A stretch of DNA of 64,000 nucleotides from Deltaproteobacteria bacterium (GCA_020633415.1 JACKDQ010000002.1:62001-126000), one strand, 5' to 3'. Counted from the stretch's first letter, positions 8,280-17,051 are shown. A program made the numbers and translations. Notes: generated by a model from the sequence alone, not told the origin.

Positions 8280-9250
8280 TGGCAGGATATTTTGAAATGC
8301 TGCGCCCTGGCGCGGAGCAAAGACTTTCCGAGCCGGCGTTCGGCCGCTACCTCGATGATCTGGCTCGCAGACGGGGCGATGTGCCCTGGTATGCGCGCTT
8401 TCGCACCGTGACGATTCCGGGCGGCGGCGGACAATTGAAACTGAGCGTCATCGATGAACACGCCGATGCGCCCGTGCTGATCTTTCTGCCCGGAACCAAC
8501 GCCTACGCCCTCCTCTACGGTGAGTTTCTAACCAAGATGGTCGACCGCGGCATCAACGTAGTCGGCGTCGACCCGCGTGGGCACGGTCGCAGCGAAGGAC
8601 GGCGCGGAAGCTACACCCTCGACGAGATCCTCCACGATCTACGCACCGTCGTCGATTGGACACGAGCGCATTTCGGCGGGCGGATCTGGATCGGCGGATC
8701 GAGCCAAGGCGGGATTGCGTCGTTCTACTTCGCAGCGATGAACAGCGACATCGACGGCACGATCTGTCACAACATCGCGGACCTCGACGGCCCATTGTCT
8801 CATCAGCTCATTCGCACGCCCAAACTCGCCAAAGCCGCACGTCCGCTTATTCGCCGATTGGCGCGGCTAATGCCAGAAGCGCCACTGCCGATGAGCAGCT
8901 ATATCAACCTGGCGCGCGAACCGGTGCGCGGCATGGGCACAGCCCTAAACGTGCTCAACAATGATCCGTTGACGGTTCCCTTTATCCGGCTTCGCACGTT
9001 GGCGTCGTTGACGCGCGGACCGATCCGATCGCCGGCGCACCAGATCTCGTGCCCGATACTGGTTTTGCATGGCGATCTCGACACCATCTTTCCCACCAGC
9101 TACATCGAACATCTCTTCGCCGAGATTCGGGCCGAGAAAGCCCTGCTGCGCTTCCCCGCGCACCATCACTACATGATCGTCGATGATGTCGACAGCTACA
9201 TCGACGATGTCTGCCGTTTCATTTTCAAACCGAGGACACATAAGTCGTGA
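8279..9250 (+). CDS. Alpha/beta hydrolase, monoacylglycerol-lipase-like
   Basis: The 323-residue product has the alpha/beta hydrolase fold. It shows an oxyanion-loop region (FLPGTNAY, about 69-76), VDPRGHGRSEG (98-107), a nucleophile elbow GSSQG with Ser142, a likely acid in LHGDLD (266-268) and histidines in PAHHHYM (295-297). The GHGRSEG segment and the lid region between residues 165 and 240 match the serine aminopeptidase/monoacylglycerol lipase group. It has no signal peptide, so it acts in the cytosol or at the membrane face. GTG start; overlaps both neighbours by one to four bases, so it is tightly coupled in the operon. Confidence 0.8.
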   Translation: MAGYFEMLRPGAEQRLSEPAFGRYLDDLARRRGDVPWYARFRTVTIPGGGGQLKLSVIDEHADAPVLIFLPGTNAYALLYGEFLTKMVDRGINVVGVDPRGHGRSEGRRGSYTLDEILHDLRTVVDWTRAHFGGRIWIGGSSQGGIASFYFAAMNSDIDGTICHNIADLDGPLSHQLIRTPKLAKAARPLIRRLARLMPEAPLPMSSYINLAREPVRGMGTALNVLNNDPLTVPFIRLRTLASLTRGPIRSPAHQISCPILVLHGDLDTIFPTSYIEHLFAEIRAEKALLRFPAHHHYMIVDDVDSYIDDVCRFIFKPRTHKS

Positions 9251-10857
9251 CCGAGCTATACGCGCAGTCATTGGTCGAACTCAAACGCCTGCTGGATAAA
9301 GGTGCAATCAGCAGCGTGGACATCGTTCGCTCCTTGCATGCGCGCGCTGACGAAACAGAGCCCGACGTGCGCGGGTTCAGCCGCCAGCTTCGCGCGGAGA
9401 GTCTCCAAGAGGCGGAGCGCTGCGATCGCGAACGACGGCGCGGTGTCGCCGGCGGACCGCTCGGCGGTTTGCCGTTCTCGCTCAAGGAAAATATCGCCCT
9501 GGCAGGCTACGCCTGCACCACCGGCCTTAGACGCGAAGTCGACCACCGACCTGCCGTCGACGCTTCCATCGTGATCGCGGCGCGCCGAGCGGGCGCCTTC
9601 TGCATCGGCAAATCCAACGTACCCCAAGGGCTGCTCTCCATGCGCTGCGAAAACAATATCTACGGCCCAACATACAACCCGTGGTCCCTGCGACATGTTA
9701 GTGGGGGCTCAAGCTCGGGCGAGGGGGCACTTATCGCGAGTGGCGCATCCCTCTTTGGGTTTGGTACCGACCTTGGCGGATCCATCCGCTTCCCTGCTGC
9801 GTTCTGCGGGATCTGCGGGTTCAAGCCGACGCAGGATGCGTGGTCAAACATCGGCATCAACAGCGCGGTTCCGGGACAGAACCTGATTCGCGCGCAAGTG
9901 GGCCCCATGGCGCGTAGTGCAGCAGATCTCGCCCTCATCTTCGATGCCATCGATACCCAGTGGATGGCATCGCGCGACTGGCGCGTACCCGACCGCGTCG
10001 AGATCGCCGCCCCGTCGAAGCGCCGCATCGGCTATTTCACCTCAGATGGGGTGACCGAAAGCCACCCGGCGATGCGACGAGCGGTGCAACAGGCGGTCGA
10101 TGCACTCCGTGCAGAGGGACACGAGCTCGTCGAGGTTGAACCTTGGTACCACGCTGATTTTGTCGCGCTCTACCTCGCCGCGATGAGCGCCGATGGGTTG
10201 CGAACCGTAAAGCGCCGCTTCGCCGGAGAGAGCCCCTCGTCCTCACTTCGACTGATCTGGTGGTTGGCGACGATTCCCCGTCCTTGGCGCCGTCTCAGTG
10301 CACTGGCGCTGCGCACCGCCAAGGAACCTACACTGGCCAGAATCGTCGAGGAGACGGGAGAGCTAACCGTAGAACAGTTTTGGCAGCTGGTGGCTCGGAG
10401 TGAGCAGCTCAAGCTGGACTACCAGGAGAAGTGGCGCGCAAGTGGTATCTCGGCCCTAGTAACGCCCGCTGCGGCCAGCCCCGCCGTACCGATCGGCATG
10501 GAGCAGGACGCCTCGATGATCTTCAGCTATTTTGGACCGTACAACATTCTCGGGATGCCTGCCGGTGTCTTGCCCATCTCGCGCGTACGGCCAAACGAAA
10601 CGATCATGGACGGCGGAAACGAGCGCATCGGCCGCCGGCTCACCGCGATCGCGACCCGTAGCGCTGGCTTGCCTGTCGCCGTGCAGGTCGTCGCACCGCC
10701 GGGATCGGACCGGATCGCCGTGCAGCTGATGTGTCAAATCGAGCCCTACGCCCACGAAGCAGCGGACTTTCCGCGCGTTCCGACGACGATCGATGGCGCT
10801 TGCCTGCCAACGGCGGCCGCCAGCAACGATAACGTCCGCATGTGCTCACCCAGCTGA
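9247..10857 (+). CDS. Amidase-signature hydrolase, FAAH-like
   Basis: The 536-residue enzyme of the amidase signature family has the complete Ser-cisSer-Lys triad: Lys80 in FSLKENIA, the cis-Ser in SGGSSSGEG (152-160) and nucleophile Ser179 in GTDLGGSIRFPA. These enzymes hydrolyse amides. The length and the CGICGFKPT segment fit the fatty-acid-amide-hydrolase-like branch as well as general amidases; the lack of Gat neighbours argues against a role in Gln-tRNA formation. GTG start overlaps the hydrolase stop by four bases, and it is the last gene of the operon. With the lipase-like neighbour it suggests degradation of N-acyl amides and acyl esters; this is inference. Confidence 0.85.
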   Translation: MTELYAQSLVELKRLLDKGAISSVDIVRSLHARADETEPDVRGFSRQLRAESLQEAERCDRERRRGVAGGPLGGLPFSLKENIALAGYACTTGLRREVDHRPAVDASIVIAARRAGAFCIGKSNVPQGLLSMRCENNIYGPTYNPWSLRHVSGGSSSGEGALIASGASLFGFGTDLGGSIRFPAAFCGICGFKPTQDAWSNIGINSAVPGQNLIRAQVGPMARSAADLALIFDAIDTQWMASRDWRVPDRVEIAAPSKRRIGYFTSDGVTESHPAMRRAVQQAVDALRAEGHELVEVEPWYHADFVALYLAAMSADGLRTVKRRFAGESPSSSLRLIWWLATIPRPWRRLSALALRTAKEPTLARIVEETGELTVEQFWQLVARSEQLKLDYQEKWRASGISALVTPAAASPAVPIGMEQDASMIFSYFGPYNILGMPAGVLPISRVRPNETIMDGGNERIGRRLTAIATRSAGLPVAVQVVAPPGSDRIAVQLMCQIEPYAHEAADFPRVPTTIDGACLPTAAASNDNVRMCSPS

Positions 10858-11183
10858 GGCGTTTTCGCCCATCTCAGCAACCTTGGGCGAGTGGCCGACC
10901 GCCAACAGAGCCGACGATCCGCCCGACGTCGGCACCGCAGTCACATGTCGACGCATAGGCCGACCGCGATCGCCCGCGCGGAACTTCAGCAAATGAGAAG
11001 AAAGCGATCACCTCTTCGCAGCGCGCCCTTCGCAGCAGCTGACCGGGATTCTCAAGCGTCGACGTGGCGATCGCGAGCGCTCGATTCAACTGGTCGTCGA
11101 CTACGGCACGTCATTGTCGCGCCTTGCGCGCTCTTTGGGCGGGTCGACGGCGATCGCGTGGCGCTGTCGATCCACACCGGCCC
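10858..11183 (+). other. Intergenic spacer without recognisable gene
   Basis: About 325 bases between the amidase operon and the convergent secreted-protein gene. A plus-strand stretch near 11040-11130 reads DYGTSLSRLARSLGG in one frame, which could be an old helix-turn-helix, but it is too short to assign. Nothing else is visible. Confidence 0.35.
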
Positions 11184-11861
11184 TTACTGCGCCTGCGCGG
11201 TGCCGTCGGTTGGCGAGACGCGTTCGGCGCCGCGCTTGAGCAGCCAGCGCTCCATCCCCTTGGTCCCCATCAACCATTTCGGCGGTTCGAGCGTTGCTTC
11301 GCGCAACAGCCGTTTGGCCAACGTCATGCAGTTGTTGAAGAGGATATTGTAGCGACCGGCGGATGGCTCCTTGCTCCAGCCACGCAGCGTCTGCTCAAGT
11401 CGCTCGGCCTCGTCACCGTCGAGTGGCAAGCGGTAGACGCGGTAGCTGTCGGTGCGCGGGTGGTTGTTGATGCGCCGGACGACGGTGTTGAAGCCGCCTC
11501 GGAGCAGCTCTGGCAGTTTGGGAAAGGCGCCGTCTTTGATCTGGTGGGCGAAGAACGACGACTGGCCAGGCCGCTGGATGCCGACCACCGTGTGGGTAAA
11601 GGGACCGAGCGCGCGGGGCTTGAACTCGACGACGAGATAGCCGGCGGGCGCCTTGGCCCAGGCCGAAAAGGCGAGGCCGCAGAGCAGCAGGATGGTGGTG
11701 GCGATGCGCGTCTGGTCGCCACGCGGGCACGGCGGCTGGCGCGGAAGCGCTCGGTCCGGCGAGCCGCCCAAGGGGCAAACATGGTGTTGGCAGTCGTCGC
11801 GCTGGTTGACTGGTTGAATCCGTTGCGCAGCAGAAATTGACGCAGTGGCGCGCACAGTCAC
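11184..11861 (-). CDS. Secreted protein with possible NlpC/P60-like (papain) fold; start unclear
   Basis: The mature region is convincing: a signal-like core IATTILLLCGLAFSAWA followed by a domain with FTHTVVGIQRPG near its start and YNILFNNCMTLAKRLL near its end. A histidine early and an NNC late is the order seen in circularly permuted papain-like and DUF4105-type domains; the assignment is tentative. The roughly 50 residues ahead of the signal core are Cys- and Pro-rich and unlike a leader, and no good in-frame start lies close to the core. I suspect a frameshift or a missed start near 11720. It is followed upstream by another secreted protein in the same direction. Confidence 0.5.
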   Translation of the reverse strand: MTVRATASISAAQRIQPVNQRDDCQHHVCPLGGSPDRALPRQPPCPRGDQTRIATTILLLCGLAFSAWAKAPAGYLVVEFKPRALGPFTHTVVGIQRPGQSSFFAHQIKDGAFPKLPELLRGGFNTVVRRINNHPRTDSYRVYRLPLDGDEAERLEQTLRGWSKEPSAGRYNILFNNCMTLAKRLLREATLEPPKWLMGTKGMERWLLKRGAERVSPTDGTAQAQ

Positions 11862-11945
11862 GGCGCGCGTGGCCGACCGAGCGCCGCATGGTTTCGGCGT
11901 TCTGCCCTAAACGCATCGACTTTGCGCCCCAGATCGCGAAGTGAA

Positions 11946-12554
11946 CTACTGAGCGAGCGGGATGTAGCTGGTCGGCAGAAATGCGAATTCGACGTTCCAG
12001 ATCTCGTCGCGCTGCTTGAGGGTCGGGTCGGCCTCGAGCAGGCCGACGATCAGCGTGCGCTCCTGTTCGCCCGACTTCATCGCGCCGCGAAATAGCAGCC
12101 TGCCCATACCGATGACGGCCGCTGCGCCTTTATCTGGTTGTTTGCTGTCGGCCGAGAAGAACTGGCTTTGGGCCTCGGGGTGGGCAAATGCATCGCTGGT
12201 TAGCACCTGCGAGACGTCGTGGCGCGCCATCTGCTCGGTCACGTCGAATTTCATGCGGGGGATCAAGACGATCTGGCCGTCCTGTAGCATGTCTTTGCCC
12301 TGCGAAAGTTTGCCGAGCATTACACCGGTGACGATGACACGCGGGCGTCCGTTCTGGGGCGCAATCGGTCGCAAGAATACCCGGCCCACCGCGGTGGTGA
12401 CGCCGTAATCGGGGCCCAGTTCGAGCAGCAGGCGAGCCTGTTTGAGCACGCCGTGCTGCGGATGTGGACGTGCGGGCTTTTGGGCTGTTGCGTTGGCGGA
12501 GCCGAGGGCCAGCATCAGTAGGGTACTGGCCCTCGCGATGGTGCGTTGAGACAT
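11946..12554 (-). CDS. Secreted protein of unknown function
   Basis: The 202-residue product has a signal peptide (SQRTIARASTLLMLALGSA, cut after ATA). The mature part has beta-rich segments such as GVTTAVGRVFLRP and VTGVMLGKL, and a late AAVIGMGRLLFRG. It has no cysteines to speak of and no recognisable catalytic motif. An earlier in-frame ATG exists at 12623, but it would place a charged stretch before the signal core; the ATG pair at 12557/12554 begins directly at the signal peptide. It lies between two other exported minus-strand proteins and may be co-transcribed with them. Confidence 0.65.
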   Translation of the reverse strand: MSQRTIARASTLLMLALGSANATAQKPARPHPQHGVLKQARLLLELGPDYGVTTAVGRVFLRPIAPQNGRPRVIVTGVMLGKLSQGKDMLQDGQIVLIPRMKFDVTEQMARHDVSQVLTSDAFAHPEAQSQFFSADSKQPDKGAAAVIGMGRLLFRGAMKSGEQERTLIVGLLEADPTLKQRDEIWNVEFAFLPTSYIPLAQ

Positions 12555-12787
12555 CATAATGGTGCTGATAAGCAGTAAGCGTGCCTTCGGCTGCCGCGCG
12601 CTTGCGAAGGGTAAACCCATCACGATTACCGATCGTTGAGCGGTTTGCTGCAGTTTGCGGCGCTCGGCCTAGCGCCCGATTTCTCGCCACCGGTCTCCGA
12701 TGCTGCCGCCGACCGCGGTTCACTTTTCGCCGCTTCACCCGCGCCCCGGCCGTTTTTGGGGGCTGTCCGCTACCCTGCCCGATGGTT

Positions 12788-13327
12788 CTAGTAGGCGGGA
12801 GGACGGCCGGTAAGGCTGGACAATACGCGCGAGATATCGATGCTGACGTCCAGCCAGGCCGCGTCCGCGTCACTGTACTCGCTGACGGCGATCTCTAACT
12901 TCGTCGGAGCTTTTCGCACCCCCCTGGGCAAAAGGTCACCCAGATCCGTTGGCTCCAACATCACCGGGACCAGGTGCTTGCCCTCGCTGCGCGCGGCGTA
13001 GGCCTTCCGGGCCAAGGCAGAGCATTTCGCGTTGGCCGTGAAGTTGGGACTTAGCACGCAAAACACGACGTCGGCCTGGGGCAGCAGCCTCTGCATTTCG
13101 TTGAGGAGCGTCCCAGAAGCGGCGCTGTTGTCGGCGATGCCCTGCCGATTGAGCGGTAAAAAGCGGCGATTTGCCAGCAAGACGCCGAGTGCCGTGTCGA
13201 ACCTCCGGACTTTGTTGCGATCGGCGGGCGCATAGAGGAACAACGCCTTGGGTGGTCCCTTAAGCGTTGTCTTGCCCCAGGCAACGTTTGCAAAGAGCAG
13301 CGCGATCACGACTGCAAGGCGTGGCAT
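12788..13327 (-). CDS. Signal-peptide-bearing TIR-like protein
   Basis: The 179-residue product starts with a signal peptide (MPRLAVVIALLFANVAWG). The rest follows the TIR fold: beta-A KALFLYAPADRNKVRRF, a helix, then ADVVFCVLSPNFTANAKC (beta-C and the SPNF box), then GKHLVPVMLEP (beta-D). In TIR NADases a glutamate sits three residues after the cysteine of the WC..E motif; here the segment reads KCSALARK with no acidic residue, so NAD cleavage is unlikely. TIR domains are normally cytosolic, so export is unusual. Role unknown; a structural or binding function is an inference. A false signal peptide is the main alternative. Confidence 0.6.
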   Translation of the reverse strand: MPRLAVVIALLFANVAWGKTTLKGPPKALFLYAPADRNKVRRFDTALGVLLANRRFLPLNRQGIADNSAASGTLLNEMQRLLPQADVVFCVLSPNFTANAKCSALARKAYAARSEGKHLVPVMLEPTDLGDLLPRGVRKAPTKLEIAVSEYSDADAAWLDVSIDISRVLSSLTGRPPAY

Positions 13328-13429
13328 GCCGCTGGACCCTCCTCAACAGACGTATGTGCAATCGACGCGCCACCGCCGCCAGGCCGCAAGTACGTGTAAG
13401 AGAAAGAAACCGGGAAACTCGGGGTGGCA

Positions 13430-13600
13430 GGTCGAGTGTCCGAGGCTGAGCTGTGTGGTGGTCTCGATGGGCCGAGGATCGGGCGACTGGGGCGGGCTGG
13501 GTGGCGCAGCATGAAAGCGATGATCCTGAGGCCCCTGTCGCAGCGTGGGCATTTGAGCAGGTCGATCGTTGCGACAGGCCTCAGCGCCGCGGCAAGCCAA
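13430..13600 (-). pseudogene. C-terminal remnant of an IS91-like transposase
   Basis: The minus strand encodes ATIDLLKCPRCDRGLRIIAF, which matches the zinc-knuckle C-terminal segment of IS91-type (Y2) transposases (LLKR.F.ID.L.CPRC.GR.R.IA). In another frame a little further on it reads SPDPRPIETTTQLSL, very like the tail of the remnant at 19540-19770 (PPDPLPIQTTVQLSL). No catalytic region remains and the frame is broken, so this is debris. Confidence 0.55.
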
Positions 13601-13610
13601 AGCGCCGCGC

Positions 13611-14537
13611 TTAGCGACATTGATAGTTGCGCCGCGAGAGCTCTCCACCGGCATCGACCTGGCGGAGTTTCCTTAGGAAGTCGTTGCAGCTTTTGAAATG
13701 GAACTCACTGAGCGTGGACCACCGATCGTGATTGTGGGGGTCCTGCGCGCGGACGAGTTTGTAGTAGCCACCCGGCAGCAAGGAAAACGCACTACCGCTT
13801 TGCTGGACCTGGGTGTGAAAAGACAGCCGGTGAAGCAACGATTCGCCCTGGTAGCGACAGTAGACGCGCCAGCTCAGCCGCGTATCGTTCGGTTCAAAGC
13901 GGGCATTGCTACGGTCCCACTCCAGACGCTCGATCGTTGCAGCCGTGGGAAAGCCATCAGCGTCGAAACAGTCCTCGGTCTCCGACTGTGGCTTCGGCTC
14001 GTAAGTCGGTGGCGGCGGATTGCGCCCTTCGTACACAGCTTGATAGAACGCTCCGCAATTACCGTATGCGGAGCGCTCGCCGATAGCGATCTCGATGCCA
14101 AACGGGTCCTTTTTCTGTTTTTTCGTCAGGCCCTTGGTCAGCACTTCTGGGTACTCGCGCTGCAGCGCTTCTAGGCTGCCCATCGACTGGGCGAGAGCCA
14201 TGCTCGGCGCGATCAGCAGTGAATCACCTGCCAACAGTTCAGTGGACTGACCAACAGCCTTGATCTCAGGGTAATCGGAGAAAGTTTGATAGAACGGGTG
14301 GCTCTCGCCAGCGGTCTGTTTGGTCCAGACGCAGATCGCACTCGAGGCCGTGATCTCGATGCCGAGCATGTTGGCGTAGGCCACCGGCGTCGGACCGGTG
14401 GCCTTGGTCAGCGAGGCAAACGGTTGCCCCTCTGCCTTGCCGGTCCCTTGATTGGCAGCGTCACCGGCCAATCCACCACAACCAACCAGCCCAGTGATTC
14501 CCAACACGACGACAACCCGAACGATCCCCTTAAACAT
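13611..14537 (-). CDS. Lipoprotein of unknown function with GKAE motif
   Basis: The 308-residue lipoprotein has a signal peptide (MFKGIVRVVVVLGITGLVGC) with lipobox LVGC. GKAEG lies about 16 residues after the lipidated cysteine; the same GK(A/G)E motif recurs in three other lipoproteins of this window. The rest is soluble, with a Pro-rich turn (GRNPPPPTYEP) and scattered cysteines that could form disulfides. No family recognised. The ATG at 14537 has GGAGGG upstream, which decides it over an ATG 29 codons earlier. It is divergent from the RRM lipoprotein at 14916. Confidence 0.7.
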   Translation of the reverse strand: MFKGIVRVVVVLGITGLVGCGGLAGDAANQGTGKAEGQPFASLTKATGPTPVAYANMLGIEITASSAICVWTKQTAGESHPFYQTFSDYPEIKAVGQSTELLAGDSLLIAPSMALAQSMGSLEALQREYPEVLTKGLTKKQKKDPFGIEIAIGERSAYGNCGAFYQAVYEGRNPPPPTYEPKPQSETEDCFDADGFPTAATIERLEWDRSNARFEPNDTRLSWRVYCRYQGESLLHRLSFHTQVQQSGSAFSLLPGGYYKLVRAQDPHNHDRWSTLSEFHFKSCNDFLRKLRQVDAGGELSRRNYQCR

Positions 14538-14915
14538 TGGCCCTCCTCTCGGTGCACGAGTGCAGCCTGAGCAGCAACCGTGCCAGGCCCGATATGGCGT
14601 ATGATTGCGCCAGCAATCCAACAAAAATCTATGATTGCAGATTCTTGGGGATGCCGCCTAAACGGCGGTGCCCACTGGCTAGGCACAATTGACCTCAGCA
14701 AGCTGGACACTCAAGATTGGACAACGCCCGAACGGCGCAACGCCGCACTGCGCGGCCGCGATGGGCCGGAAATCTGAACCGACAAGGGACACACCCAGTC
14801 TAGGCGCCGGGCGTTGAGGGCATCGGTCTCCAGCTCGCGGCGTTAATCTACCGAGATCCTTATCTTCGACGATGGTCTGCGGTTTGCACTCTTTCTCAGC
14901 AACCGAGGGGGCTGC
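14538..14915 (-). other. Divergent intergenic region with an AT-rich upstream motif
   Basis: This 378-base region separates two divergent lipoprotein genes. About 80 bases upstream of the minus-strand gene lies CAATCCAACAAAAATCTATG (plus-strand sequence, 14614-14633). A near copy, TCCAATAAAAATCTGTG, lies at a similar distance upstream of the secreted-protein gene at 28287. This may be a shared promoter or regulator site. No gene is seen here. Confidence 0.4.
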
Positions 14916-15338
14916 ATGAGATTGAAGCGGATCATCATCGCGTTGGGGGTCTTGGCCTTGAGCGCCTGCGGCGGTGTCGATGGCGATCAGACGGGACAAG
15001 GCGGGGGCAAGGGCGAGGTTACCGGCGATCCGATCGGCGTCACGGGCGGCTCGGCCAGAGGTCATCAAAGCCCCGGATCGCCGACCCGCACCTGCACGGG
15101 CTTTACCTTGTGTGTCGGCAAACTCGACTACAGCGTCAGTTGCGTCAAGCTAGAACAAGTCTTCGGCAAGTACGGCGAAGTCCTCAGCTGCAAGGTGATC
15201 TACGACAAGTTCACCGGGAAAAGCAAAGGCTTTGGATACATCGAACTATGCACCGCAGAGCAAGGGCGCGCAGCGATCGCTGCGCTCAACAAGACCGAGC
15301 TCGCGGGCCACGACATTGTCGTTGGCGAAAGTAACTAG
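14916..15338 (+). CDS. Lipoprotein carrying an RNA recognition motif (RRM)
   Basis: The 140-residue product has a lipoprotein signal (lipobox LSAC, Cys18), a Gly-rich linker with GKGE (31-34), and a complete RRM at about 62-138. RNP2 is LCVGKL (65-70) and RNP1 is KGFGYIEL (104-111), with the two aromatic stacking residues of RNP1 (Phe106, Tyr108) intact; AAIAALN and AGHDIVV complete the fold. Four cysteines (66, 76, 92, 112) sit at positions that are normally other residues, as expected if the domain folds in an oxidising compartment. A GAGGGG ribosome site precedes the ATG. Bacterial single-RRM proteins are known but cytosolic; an exported one is unusual. Ligand unknown. Confidence 0.85.
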   Translation: MRLKRIIIALGVLALSACGGVDGDQTGQGGGKGEVTGDPIGVTGGSARGHQSPGSPTRTCTGFTLCVGKLDYSVSCVKLEQVFGKYGEVLSCKVIYDKFTGKSKGFGYIELCTAEQGRAAIAALNKTELAGHDIVVGESN

Positions 15339-15563
15339 GGCGAACTCGCGCGCATCTCGGCAACCCCATTTTCTGCAGTGCGTCCACGAAGCGCATGCCA
15401 CCACTCGGTGAGCAGATTGGCGTTTGCCCGCGAAGGTGCGAGCCCGAAACCGAGCAGAGCGATGAGCAATGCAATGGAGTGCTTGGTGCCAGTTGTGCCC
15501 GGCGAATGCGAACGCCAGATCTGACTTCAGCCCGCGGCGTGGCTTGCTGCTAGCGCGACGGGC

Positions 15564-16358
15564 CTAGGCGCGCGGATCGGCAACCGGAATACGGAAGCTG
15601 AGGACGACAGAGACGATTTCCGCCGGCGTGTTGAGGTTGAGCGTTCCGTCCCAGAGTTCGTCATGGGCGATGTCGTAGATCTTCATCAGCTCGCCGGCGA
15701 CATGCTCGATCAGTTCCTGCTGCGACGGCTGCGCGGCGGGACGAACGTATTTCCCGAGCGACGCGGTGAATTTCGTGTCGTGGCCATCGGTGTCGATCTT
15801 TCCGCCGAGCACCGGAGACAGCGGAACGTCGTTGCGGCTAAAGCCAGTGACCGTATCGGTGGCGTAGATCTTGTGGTTGCCTTGCCTGCAATAGCAGTCG
15901 TAGTCCACATCCCACAGGCGAACGTCGGTGGTGTAACCTGCGCCTGCTTTTTGCTCGGCGCTGCTGCGTTTGCGGTGGCTGCCGGGACAGTTGGCCGCCG
16001 TGATTTCATCGTCTAGGCTGCCCTCGTTTTCGTCCGACTCCCGCAATGAGAACTTGCCTTGAATTCGCCGCGCGGCCAACCCGCTATAGATGCGTCCGAG
16101 CATCCCTGCGCCACCAAGCATGATGGCCCGGTTGATCCTTTCTGCGACGCGAGCGCGAACAAAGTCGCGCACTTCGCTGCGGTCGAAGGGCGCTTTTTCC
16201 GCGATGTCGTTCGTGGTGGCGAAGGGCTCATAGATCGTTTTGCACTCGTCGACGCCGCCTTGCTCGGCTTTGCCCAGAGCGGTGTCATCGGTTACTTCGT
16301 GTTCCAAGCCGCCGCAACCGATGATGCAGGCCAGTGTGCTGAATAGAACGTACTTCAT
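15564..16358 (-). CDS. Lipoprotein of unknown function with GKAE motif
   Basis: The 264-residue lipoprotein has the signal MKYVLFSTLACIIGC with lipobox IIGC. A GKAEQGG motif follows about 15 residues later, shared with three other lipoproteins here. The mature part has a helical stretch (residues 50-95) and then a beta-rich part with a CYC motif (DVDYDCYCRQG) and LWDGTLNLNTPAEI near the end. No known family recognised. The ATG at 16358 is preceded by GGGGAGACAG, which rules out the ATG 21 codons earlier. It is convergent with the RRM lipoprotein. Confidence 0.7.
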   Translation of the reverse strand: MKYVLFSTLACIIGCGGLEHEVTDDTALGKAEQGGVDECKTIYEPFATTNDIAEKAPFDRSEVRDFVRARVAERINRAIMLGGAGMLGRIYSGLAARRIQGKFSLRESDENEGSLDDEITAANCPGSHRKRSSAEQKAGAGYTTDVRLWDVDYDCYCRQGNHKIYATDTVTGFSRNDVPLSPVLGGKIDTDGHDTKFTASLGKYVRPAAQPSQQELIEHVAGELMKIYDIAHDELWDGTLNLNTPAEIVSVVLSFRIPVADPRA

Positions 16359-16664
16359 CTGTCTCCCCCCGGGCCCTGAGACGAGCAAGAAGCATGCAAG
16401 CCAGCCGGGAGTAGGCTCCACACGAAACCAATCAACATTTTTCGCAGCCGCTGGCGCTCAACCGGCTACTCGAGACGTCATTTTTGTAGTCCGTTGGGGG
16501 CTTGGGGGCTTTGGAACAACAGGCGAGCACAGGGAGCGGGCTTCCCTCGGACGGCCAGCGTCCCCTGCCCCAAAAGCGTCCCTGCCCAAAAAGCGCTTCT
16601 CGGTGCTCGAGGAGGTGCCGTCGGCTCCGTTGCACTTTGGCGCGTAGTAGCTGAGGATCGATCC
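16359..16664 (+). other. Intergenic spacer, nothing recognised
   Basis: About 305 bases between a minus-strand lipoprotein gene and a plus-strand gene, so it should hold divergent promoters. Neither clear -35/-10 pairs nor an RNA gene could be picked out. The open frame from 16494 is only the 5-prime extension of the next gene. Confidence 0.35.
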
Positions 16665-17051
16665 ATGGCAGAGCGATCGCAGCTCCAACTTCCGTGCACC
16701 TTCGACAACGGCAGGTTTGCTCGCTTCGTACCTTTCGGCGATGGACGGGAAGTGATCGTCCGGCGGGGCAGCGAACGCGGGTTCGACTACGGTCTCCCTC
16801 AAGGCGAGCGTGAAGTGGAACTCGCGGAGGAGCGATTTACGGTGACCCGATACGTGGCCTTGCTGTCTCCACCGCTGGCGCGGCCGGGTTCCCCCGCCAT
16901 CGACCCGGCGCGCTTCAAGCCTGAGGTGGAGGTCCTTCGCTTGCCCGACGCCGAATTGATGCTCCCCCGCCAACCGGATGGGTTTTCCGATGACGAGGTC
17001 GCTCAGATCTTCGCTGCGGTCGCCTTTGTACCGGACGAGTCGGAACGCTGA
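16665..17051 (+). CDS. Small cytosolic protein of unknown function
   Basis: The 128-residue acidic product has no signal peptide or membrane helix. It is rich in beta-strand-like pieces (GRFARFVPFGDGREVIVRRG) and ends in a helix (DDEVAQIFAAVAFVPDESER). The ATG at 16665 has GAGGAT upstream and begins at a normal hydrophilic start, so the longer frame from 16494 is not used. Its TGA directly abuts the GTG of the next gene, so the two are probably one transcript with the membrane proteins downstream. I recognise no family. Confidence 0.6.
   Translation: MAERSQLQLPCTFDNGRFARFVPFGDGREVIVRRGSERGFDYGLPQGEREVELAEERFTVTRYVALLSPPLARPGSPAIDPARFKPEVEVLRLPDAELMLPRQPDGFSDDEVAQIFAAVAFVPDESER

Noticed and set aside
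12788..13327. An active TIR NADase or anti-phage defence gene
   Set aside because: The catalytic Glu position is not acidic, a signal peptide is present, and no defence partner gene lies nearby.
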